Positions 54,991 to 64,000 of a stretch of 64,000 nt of DNA are shown piece after piece (within the stretch, counting starts at the first letter, position 1; each line of letters begins with the position of its first letter). The notes under the pieces were generated by a model. That model saw nothing but the letters and a program-made list of their open reading frames with translations, ran no database searches and was not told the DNA's origin. This stretch comes from Crocodylus rhombifer (Eukaryota > Chordata > Crocodylia > Crocodylidae), in the NCBI GenBank assembly GCA_038503035.1, contig JAVSML010025538.1, positions 660,832-724,831 of the forward strand, given 5' to 3'. The position numbers and the translations under genes are program-made.

Positions 54991-55386
54991 GCCTATAGAT
55001 GTAAGTTAGCATAAGTCAGGTCAAGTTTCCTTTTGTTTGTCAATTCTCCATCCTGCCCCCAGGCCCGGTTGTGTAACCCATGACTCACACCTACCCCTCC
55101 TATGTAACATGGTTCCTGAATGAATGGGGATGAATCAGGTGCTTGAGAGACAATGTCAGTAGGTCTAAAAATAACTCCCTGTGAATGACCAAACCATCAA
55201 CACCAATACTTGGATCAACGACCCAGCCTTTGGAACCACCCTCAGCATTCAAGAAACAAAAGATGAGGCAAACCACCATTGTGCCAAGGCTGCATATGCT
55301 CAGTAATAACACCTGGAAGCCTCTGGAACAGGACTGGCATTGCCTGGACAGGCCCTCCCCACAGGAGATCAGAGGTAGTGTGTCCC

Positions 55387-55393
55387 ATAAAAG
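55387..55393 (+). promoter_or_regulatory. TATA-like box of the candidate LTR
   Basis: ATAAAAG follows CCC and lies 340 bp before the AATAAA of the same block. Confidence 0.35.
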
Positions 55394-55647
55394 AGGGAGT
55401 AAAGACCGACTCCTTGTGACGCCCTCTCCATCTGGACCAGCACCATGCCACACCACCTATCCACTCAGAGGCCCTGCTGGTGACCCCACTCTGGACAACA
55501 CCTGCTGGACAAGGACCCTTTTCCAGCCTGGATAGGTAGCTATCACCCCTACCCCCTCTTCAAAAAAGGAATTGGACTCTGCTTCTCTTCCCTACTTGGA
55601 CTCCAGCCCTTCCACTGAGTCTCTTTCTCCTGCTGCCATTGTGAATG

Positions 55648-55648
<1 letters not shown>

Positions 55649-55685
<37 letters not shown>
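55649..55685. repeat. (TG)n microsatellite
   Basis: About 18 uninterrupted TG units within the LTR-like block. Confidence 0.95.
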
Positions 55686-55687
<2 letters not shown>

Positions 55688-55770
55688 CCAATAACTTCAT
55701 GGGGCTGTGTAGTGTGTTGTCAGTTTAATAAACTGTTATTTGGACCCCTAAGTTGTGTTTTACTTTACTA

Positions 55771-57100
55771 TGGTTTGGCCCTGCTCCAATCTCTGCTCCT
55801 TGCCCCTCTAACTTCTATCTCATTTCTCCCTCTCCTGCTTCTGGCTCACTGCCACCTCCAACACCTGTCCTGAGCTCCTCTCTGCCTCCAACCCCCCTGT
55901 TCCTTTGCCACTGTCTTATCCCCACTGCCTTTTCCTTTTCTCCTGAGCAACCAGGTTTCTGTCTCAGTTTCTTTCCTGGCTGTCTCCTCCTTGCCACCCC
56001 TTATCTGCACCCCCCACTATCTCAGCTGTTTGCCCCAATCTACCTTAAGTAAACCCAAGCCTTAGTTCCTCAGCTACCTTCTCTCTAGTCCACCAGTTCT
56101 AATCCCAGTTCTGGCAACTTTCACTCCCTACACCTTACCTCTCTCTCTCACTTTAATCTTCCTCCAGGTACCCCAAGCACACACATACACACTGTACCAT
56201 CCAAGCTGGAATTTACCTGTGTGTATATGTAGGTGGGATGTATGTATGTATGAACTGGTGAGTGTGTGCATGTGTGTGTGTGTATGTATACACACACACA
56301 CTCACACATATATCATTGTGTGCATGATATATGAATTAGTGATCTTTGTATGTGTAATGAGTCTGCAGGTACTGACAATTGATTTTTGTCTAAGTTTTAG
56401 TGTGTAGTGTATATGTGCTTGAATTGGTGATAGGTATGCATGTGCCAAGGCTGGTTTGGATGTGTATGTGCCTGAGATGGTAGTGTGTGTGTGTGCGCGC
56501 ACACACGCTCTTGTGCACCTAATTTATTTGTGTGTTTGTATATGTGCAATTGTGTCACACCCTCCTGTCTAACAGCACAATATTGAGATACTGAGAGTTG
56601 GCCTGACCCCAAAGGTAACAGGAGAAGTGTCAGTCCTAGACCCTGCTTAAAAATATAATAGATATTTATAAGATTTTTCAGCAACTTGTCATAATCATGC
56701 CTAGTTAATGCTGGAAGTGGAGTTCTTACTCTCTCTCATACGCTGGCAATATTGGCATCTGTGGCAGGACTGGATCCCAGGGGCAGCCATTACACCCCGG
56801 TAGCCTCAGAGTTCCTGCTTTTACTTTCACTCTCCAGGTATTCACCCCTTCTCCTTGCTCTCAACTGCCACACCTTGCTGTATATCAGAGCTTGACAGTA
56901 AAGGATGCTGCCCCAGGGTCCCCAGAGTAAGTCTACATCCTCCCTGTCTATAATTTTTTTATGGACCACCTGTTTCTGAGTTGCTCTCAGAAGCTACTTC
57001 TGACCCGTACACCACTTCTGTAACATGTGGAGCCTTAAAGGCTATTTACAGATCTCCAACCTGCCCTGCAGCAGCCCGAATCAGGGCACAGTGACTTGAT
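55771..57100. other. Pyrimidine-rich then TG-rich sequence, no gene recognised
   Basis: A C/T-rich stretch (about 55780-56200) gives proline- and serine-rich frames that I regard as compositional. Irregular TG/CA tracts follow at about 56219-56310 and 56465-56512. No gene or RNA seen. Confidence 0.45.
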
Positions 57101-57545
57101 TCATTGATTCAGATCACTGTCCCAATTCGATTTGGCTAATCTGAATCTGAAGATTCAATGCTGATTCAGAGAATCAGAGATTCAGCCATAGACACAGCTT
57201 TAAATGTTTTTTCCACATACCTCGTGTTGCCAGGTATGGCTTGTGAACACTGTGATGCTGAGGTAGATGGAACGCCCCAGAGGAGTGCAGGGAAGCTCCC
57301 CCCATGTGCTCGGTGGCAGACCCAGAATTGTATTGGAAGTACTTCTGGTCCACTGCTGAGCATGCAGTGGACCCTCCCCCTTTGCCCCCCTGATTTGGCA
57401 ATCAGCTGCAGAGTGACCCCAGGTGTGCCCCCAGACCCAGGAGGCACCAGTTGCCAAAGTGCTTTTGGTCCATGTGTTTCAAAATTCTGTTCTGTTATGG
57501 GTATAGAACAGTTTCCAATCACTTGTACCAAAAACTATAATGTCT
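57080..57545. repeat. Candidate dispersed repeat with AATC/GATTC motifs
   Basis: It begins with repeated GATTCA/AATC words (57100-57185: CTTGATTCATTGATTCAGATC, CCCAATTCGATTTGGCTAAT, CTGAATCTGAAGATTCAATG) and continues as a GC-rich block. A similar word cluster (CGGAATCAGGTCAAATTGCC, ACAGAATCGAATCAGCG) lies at 28288-28325. The frames on both strands at 57158-57553 are antisense to each other and show no domain. It may be a non-autonomous DNA transposon or satellite-derived repeat, but the family is unknown. Confidence 0.3.
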
Positions 57546-60500
57546 GTACCTGACTTCGGGGTAAACCCACTTTACTGAATACTTAGGAAGAAGGCTACCA
57601 ATTTGTGTTATCACTCCTTCGGAAGGGGAGCTTCCTGAAAAGATTTAATTTACAGTCATTCTCTCTTAAGTAGCAAGACTACCAAGAAAACCTGGCCATA
57701 TTTCCAATGAGAAATCCATATGACCCTCTTGTAATTTATTTCAGTTGTTGTACCAAAAAGTAGTGGCAGACATTGTAGGAAGACTCTCTCTTTTTAAATT
57801 TTTTTTAAGAGAAGTATATGTAGGCCATGATTTCAACTTGCTGTTTGCTTGATATCAGCCTTATAAAGGAAATTTAAAGGAGTTACTGTGCAACACTGAA
57901 TTTGGCCATTCTTTTTCAGGCAGAGGTAGCAAATCCCTGCTGGTAAGGTAACAATCTCTAGGGCAAAGCCTTTTTAACTTTGGTTTATTATTTCTTTGTC
58001 AGGGGAAAAAGACATCATACAAATTGATGTCAATTTCTAAGGTATTATTAATATTTTTTTTAATCTCAGGAGACCAATTCAGAATGTTTTTTAAGTGATC
58101 AGCTTTTATTCTGCTATATTTATGGCTAGTTAAAACCTCATTTTTATGAATCTTCTTTTTCTGTCTTCAGTAAAGGAATTGGATTCTCAAAAGTAGAGAT
58201 AGCTTCAGAATAACTTTTGGTGCTTGTTTGTTCTTTTCACCATATGCAGGCACAAGGCATCTAAAAATTCACTTTTCTCCTACTTCTGAGCAATAGATGT
58301 TCTTACCTTCTCCAATCCCAAGTCATATACTGTCTGAAGAATCTCATACATTTAATTCTGGCCAGCTCCCTAATGTTTGAAGGAGATTTTTACCTCAGCC
58401 TAAGTATCACTGCCATTTCAGATTACTAGGACAGCTTGTTTGTCCAATTCTCTCTCCAGAAATTCTCTTAAAATTACAAGATTGCTCTCACCTTTTTCAT
58501 ACTAGAAGACTCACCACTAGATAATTATTCAATTAACAATAATTACTCAAGACCACCTATACTTCAAAAATTATAACACAGTTCTCTGGAAGATTAAGTG
58601 AATGGGCACGTAATGCTTTCTGCAGGGAATCCACTTCCTTCAAAACACCCAAATATTCCACACAGTTTCTTGAAACATTCATCCTTATCTATATTGGTTC
58701 CTATACTACACTCATCACTGTAGTACATGCACCTTCCAACAACTTAAGTCTATTACTTGTGGTTTATTCTCTCAGCCTCTCACTGTATCATGAAAATTGT
58801 ATTTACTGGAGTCTTTTGTTTTGATGAGGCTTATTCGTTAATTTTTGTGTTTAGTTTTCTGTAAATTATACCTTGCTTTATGTTTAAAGCAGAGAAGAAG
58901 AAGAAGAAAAAAAGAAATATGCCTTGCATTTTGAGCTGAAAATGGACCTAGGACATATAGTTTCCCATACCCAGCACATGTATTGTCAGATTCCTCAAAG
59001 TCATAGATCCAGGGATTCTATACATGCCTCACTGGACGAACTGCCAAGTTTAAACCTAAACACAGTGAAATAATTATTTGATTATGGATAGTAAGTGTAG
59101 ATGTCTTCAAATAGCGGATGACTGTCAAAGCAACAAAGATGATATTCCTTTAGCAGAGCAAGTAAAGATGGGTTTTCAGTTTCAGCTTTGTTATTTCTTG
59201 CTTTGTGGTTTTAAGACAAGTCAGTGATGTTATTTGTACATGAATTTGTGTGGTATGATCCAAAAAAAGTTTAAGTTGTGCATCTGTTCTTTCCTACAGT
59301 TAACCCTAGAACTGTCATAAATTATTAGCTTGAACAGAACTGTGCAACTGCTAACTTAAAATGAATATTGAAGAACAAAACATTCCCAACCACTACCCAT
59401 CAGGAAGTCTGCCTCTTATTATAGTAAAAAGGGCCAATATTTGTGTAGGAAACAGTAAGATAGGCTCAGTAAAAATAAGAGACAACATGACTTTTCACCC
59501 CATCATTTAAAAAGATCTTAATATAAATCACTTTTGAAAATTTAGGGAAAAATATGCTAGACGTAGATTCCTGGCCTGGACTCCCTTATCAACTTAGGGA
59601 GTTGATTAATCATAGTTAATCAAATTCTCATTCACGAAGGGGCAGAGGAAAAAGGCAATATACTGCCAGAAGCTGCTTAACTTGCCATTTACTCATTGCT
59701 TCCATTAATTTTAATAACCTGGACTACAAGCATACCACCTCTTTCAGTCCTTACTACTTCAAAACACTGGAGAAAATAGACATTTCATAAAGAAAGGCTA
59801 GTCAAATTTGACCATAACCATTGTGCAAACTAGTTGTTTCTTCAGTATTGGATATGACCAGATAAAAAGTTTTTCTTCACTGTTGTCAAGATGGACAGCA
59901 CAGTAATGAGATATCAGGGAAAAGCAATGGGTAAAGAAGTCTTTAAAAACAAGCACAAAAATAAGAAGGCAGACTTTTAATGCAAAGTCTATTAATGGAA
60001 ACCTGTTAAAGCCCACAAAAATTCAGAGCCATAAAATGCTTTTCCAAGGAAGGATGACTTCCAAACCACCGCCCCCCCCCCCAAAAAAAAAGGCAAATGA
60101 GTGAAAAAACAGTGAACATAGACTGTGCCAAAATATTTTTTTCAAATAAAGATTTTTGGCAAGACTGGGTTAAGTTAATTTGATCAAATTCACCTTCCTG
60201 TCTTTTCAGATTCTGTTTCAAGCAGCATTCTCTTTCATTCACGTGTCCAGACTCTCATTAAATATCCAAATAAGAGGCCAAAGAAGAGAGGGGCTTATAA
60301 TGTATGAACTAGTTGCTATATTGCACATTTATGAACATGAATGTATTTAACCGAAGAGACTGCATGCCTCAGATTCATTAGAGTCATAGAATGCAATGAT
60401 GACCTGGCATCCCAGGAAATGAGAAATGTTCCAGTTTTTCTTTATATCAATAAAAATAACTTTCTAATTATTGAAAAATAGCACTTGTTATACTACATTC

Positions 60501-63500
60501 CTGGCTGTTTCTCTATTTACCAGGAAGAAAGAGACGAAGCATTCAGTGCAATGAACGTTGGGAGCAATGAGAAAAGTTGAAGGAGCATAGACAATCTCAG
60601 AGGCAAGCTTTTGCTCAGAATGACACTTGGTTGGCATTTACCATAAGTTGTTAAATACACCACTGATTTACTTTATTTCCCACATTAAAAATGTACTTTT
60701 TGGTGTAAATATTATACCATGAGGTTCAGGGCAACCTTGGCTTCACCTCTTGGAGGATGGGACCCCACTAACCATATGTGATAGTCTGAGAGGGACAACA
60801 GAGGGATTCTGGATGAACTGTTTGGGGCCCAATTCAGTGATGTTTGCCAGGCATTTAAGGATGCTGAAGAAAGGAATTATTAGAAATGGGAAAGAAAGGC
60901 ACAGCTCAGCTGTGGGAGTAAAGAGGAAATCAAAATATATGCCACGTAGTGGCCATGATGACTTGAAAAGAGTTGGTGATAAAGAGGACTGTGTGCAACA
61001 GGCACTACCATATATCTTATTCAGATGGGCCGCACTAACCTATCCTTGTAGTAAGTTCTCATCAAATGTTTGCCCAATATGGGCTATGTATTTTGTAGCC
61101 ATGCTCAGCATTGTCTGCATTTAATCCACTTCACAGTTGGCTTCCATCACTGAGCACATACTCCTCCTGGCAGGAGTCGTCAGGAATAACATAAAATATC
61201 ATATACCTACATAATTATTGTACCTTTTAATAAAAACTCAGTTCAAGGCAGTTTATATATTCTACTCACCCTTTGGTACCAAAATGTATTTGTTTTGAGC
61301 TTTCTGGAGTTTGCAGCATTGATACTGAACAGTTAAATAAATTAACAATGACAACTTCTTTTTTTGCATACAGGCATGTAACTGTAAGAAAAAGTAATCA
61401 CAAGCCAATGGAGAAAGGTTCCTTAGGCCTCAAGACAATCTCGAGTTGTCTGTATCACATTACCATGTGAAGTTGCAAAATTATGCCATATAACAGTCTA
61501 CTTAATGCTCACTAAGTCTTTAGGTCATTAAAAATAATCATGAGCCAGTGTCTGTTACTTAAGAGTAGGGCTTGGATTTTCAAAGGATCCTGGGGAAATT
61601 AAAAACTATACTCTCATGAAAGTTACATAGATTTGGAAATGTATATCCATTTGATTCCTTTCAGAATCCCCACATAGGCTACACTGATCCACATCTGCCA
61701 TGCTATGTTGAATGTTTAAAAATAGCTTCCTTCAAAGGAAAGACCCTTTACTAAGACATAGGCCATAGCAATTTTAACAACTATATTAAAAAAAAACAAG
61801 TTAAAGCAGATGTATAAAATAAAGTAGCCCAAAATATGGAAGGTAGAAGACTGTGCTGAATACATATTATAATTAGTTCCATTGTCAGCAGCTGGTTAGG
61901 ATTTTAGCATGCATGGTAACAAGCTTAATTCAATATTATTTTCGCTGTAATTTCTGTACTTATAACATTAATGCAGGTAGGCTAATTTGAAATCAAAAGG
62001 TAAGTGTTATGACAAAGCACAACCTCTTAGCTGTACAAAGATACCATAATGAAAAGTTTGACAGGAAATAAGGAGAATGTTAACTACATAGTGTGAGCCA
62101 TATATTAAGGTCAAAATTCAAACCGCGCTGTACCTGTATAGAGCATGAACATATATCATTAAAATCATGCTCTTCTCATGAAATGCTGAAGGCCAATTCT
62201 TCCTTTCACCCTCATTTCCAGAGGCAGGCCAACTGTAGTTCATGAATGAAAATCTAGACTACTTTCTGCAAAGTCCTTTCCACACTGAAATTGAACTGAA
62301 GGGAAAACACCCCCCCCTCAAATCACACCGTGAACAACATAAACAAAATGGTGCCCTTGAGTTATTTATGTGTATAATCAGTTACAGAAACAAAACAAGC
62401 TTTTCATCAGGTCAAAACTGTCAAAGCACACTGAATCTGCCTGTGTAGAGTAAGGGGAATAACAGCAACTTGATAAAGGGTTTCTGGTAAAAGAGAAGGC
62501 TTTTCAACGTTCTGACAAGTGACAAAGCATCTATAGCTTGGAGCACAAGCATCACCACTTGCTGCCATGCCACGTACCTTAACTTTCTGAGAGCATTTCA
62601 GATATGCACTTATTGAGGTCTCTGGCTCCTATGCAGAGCAAATGTGCAAAGAATTGCAGTATGAAGAATCATCTGTACATAAAGAAATGAAGGGGTGGTT
62701 TCACAGGAAGAACAAACAGAAGCATATATGGCAGCATACAAAAGTTACTCTATTAAAACACGAGAGACGTGCTAGCAGCCAAATTTTTGGCACTTTTGTG
62801 AGTTTTAGCCCAAACATTTCATACACAAAAATCCCTCTGAACAAATTTTGGAGTTGCTTCCAGCCTGAGTTAAGTGTTGTAGGAACACTGGGTCCAGTTT
62901 AATTTGGATTGGTAAATGCCCCCTTTGCATGGATAGTTCAAAGCAACAATGCCACTCAAGCAGTGATAGTCCTCCAACTGCCTTCCTACAAGGTTGCCAC
63001 CTTACTGAAGGAAATACAAATGCAGAAAACAGTAATGCACAGAAATGCAGGTGTGTGGAATGCTAAGCCAATCCAGGCACTCACACTGGATGCCACCACC
63101 CACAGATGTTCAGATCAGTTACAAGATCACTGGAAGTCACAGCAGAGAGGCAGTGACCCTTTCTTGCCTGTAGAAGTCCATGCTAAATTAGTGCTCCAAC
63201 ATGGCACTTGACATCATGAAAATTAAAAATGTTTCTCCTTCCTCTAGATAACTCATGGAGGGCAATGCAGAAGTCCTACTTTGATACAGCTATAAGCCAG
63301 GATGTGGCCAGTGGTGCTGAATGTGCCGTGCGGAAACAACAGTGAAGAGGATTCAAGAAACCTTATCTTCTGTTTAAGTATTCATACAGCAACAGTTATG
63401 TCAGGACTGCTTTTTTCCAGTGCCATGTAAGATAATAATGTACCACTGGATCTTTCCTTTTTTTTTTTTTTTTTTTTTGGTGGGGGGGGAGTTAGGGAGG

Positions 63501-64000
63501 GGGTTGGAGGCGAAGGAGAAGCCAATGTTTTGGGGACAAGTGTAGCACCAAATCTATCATATTTAAAAAGGCATGGCAGTGTGCAATGAGCTCTCTGAAG
63601 CAAGTCTCTGGGACTGGTATGGCTCTGTGCTTTGCCTTTGAGGCAGGCACAATTTATCCTGTATCTTTAATACACCTGGTAACATGCAGGCTGCTTTCCT
63701 TTAGACTATTCAATAAGAGACTCATAAATTTGCAAGGTCACTAGAAAATATCACACTACATTGTTAAACATTTACAAATGAGGAGACGGAAAAAGGGGAG
63801 AGTTTTAATGTTAGAATTTATTATGGAAGACACATTACTGATGCCAGGGTACGAACACACACCGATATTTAAGCTCAGAGATGTTTAAATTTTAGCCAAT
63901 ATACTGAGAGCTAAAGATAAAAATCATGCATATCATCACAGCCTCTGTTTTGCAGATCTTGCACGCTGATATCCTCCCAGGTTTATAGCATTATTTATTT
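57546..64000. other. Intergenic, no gene recognised
   Basis: Long AT-rich stretch to the end of the window. Low-complexity tracts include a C-run followed by an A-run (about 60070-60092) and a T-run followed by a G-run (about 63459-63490). The open frame at 60750-61124 has no recognised domain. No exon, RNA gene or named repeat is supported. Confidence 0.45.

Larger units (their letters stand above)
54990..55770 (+). mobile_element. Candidate solo LTR
   Basis: A plus-strand GC-richer block with a TATA-like CCCATAAAAGAGGG (ATAAAAG at 55387-55393) and a CT-rich middle. An AATAAA follows at 55727-55732, within TTTAATAAACTGTTATTTGG, and then TTGTGTTTTAC. The order fits U3-R-U5. A TG microsatellite has expanded inside it (55649-55685). 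The frames at 55100-55456 (-) and 55185-55535 (+) are antisense to each other and show no domain. No retroviral genes adjoin. Confidence 0.45.

Noticed and set aside
55760..56052. Proline- and serine-rich coding sequence
   Set aside because: The stretch is simply C/T-rich, and the frame has no domain or codon signature.
1..64000. CRISPR array, tRNA, rRNA or bacterial-type operon
   Set aside because: No regularly spaced direct repeats with unique spacers, no cloverleaf or rRNA-like sequence was seen, and the element content is that of a vertebrate nuclear genome.

Overview
This window looks like intergenic, transposon-rich DNA from a sauropsid vertebrate, most likely a crocodilian and possibly a turtle. 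That rests on the repeat mix: several CR1 LINEs of different ages, a Tx1-clade LINE, an RTE-like LINE, a MIR SINE, Penelope-like short copies, a PIF/Harbinger DNA transposon with its Myb-like partner gene, and palindromic MITEs. I found no host protein-coding gene, no rRNA or tRNA gene and no CRISPR array. Everything with protein similarity is a decayed mobile element, broken by stops and frameshifts. A run of 10 N marks an assembly gap at 8177-8186. Family assignments come from reading translations and motifs by eye, not from a database search.

Layout. 1-2.1 kb is the 3' end of a Tx1-clade LINE (+). 4.28-4.62 kb is a palindromic MITE. 5.4-6.4 kb is an LTR-like block (-). 6.6-7.5 kb is a GC-rich promoter-like island, followed by a long TG/CA microsatellite. 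10.1-12.8 kb is a MITE beside a CR1 (-). 14.4-16.3 kb holds a short MITE, a CR1 endonuclease fragment (-) and an LTR-like block (-). 17.4-18.1 kb is a Penelope-like copy with a hammerhead-like core followed by a MITE. 18.7-19.5 kb is an LTR-like block (+). 20-22.9 kb is an RTE-like LINE (+). 23.7-24.9 kb is old CR1 sequence (+) carrying a MITE insertion. 29.1-29.4 kb is a MIR. 30.6-33.8 kb is a CR1 (-) with a second CR1 inserted in its ORF1. 35.2-40.1 kb is the Harbinger remnant: a transposase (-) split by a Penelope-like insertion with an 18-bp target duplication, and a divergent Myb-like gene (+). 50.1-52.5 kb is another CR1 (+). 55.0-55.8 kb is an LTR-like block (+). The rest is AT-rich sequence in which I recognise nothing.

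How the parts relate. The Harbinger transposase and Myb-like gene are the usual two-gene set of an autonomous PIF/Harbinger element, in which the Myb-like protein helps bring the transposase to DNA. The insertions give a relative order: the Penelope-like copy is younger than the Harbinger, one CR1 is younger than the CR1 it interrupts, and one MITE is younger than the CR1 tail it splits. I see no evidence of an undescribed functional system. The best leads are the ribozyme-bearing Penelope-like copies, the strongly folded MITE family, and a short unassigned coding-like stretch next to the Myb-like gene.
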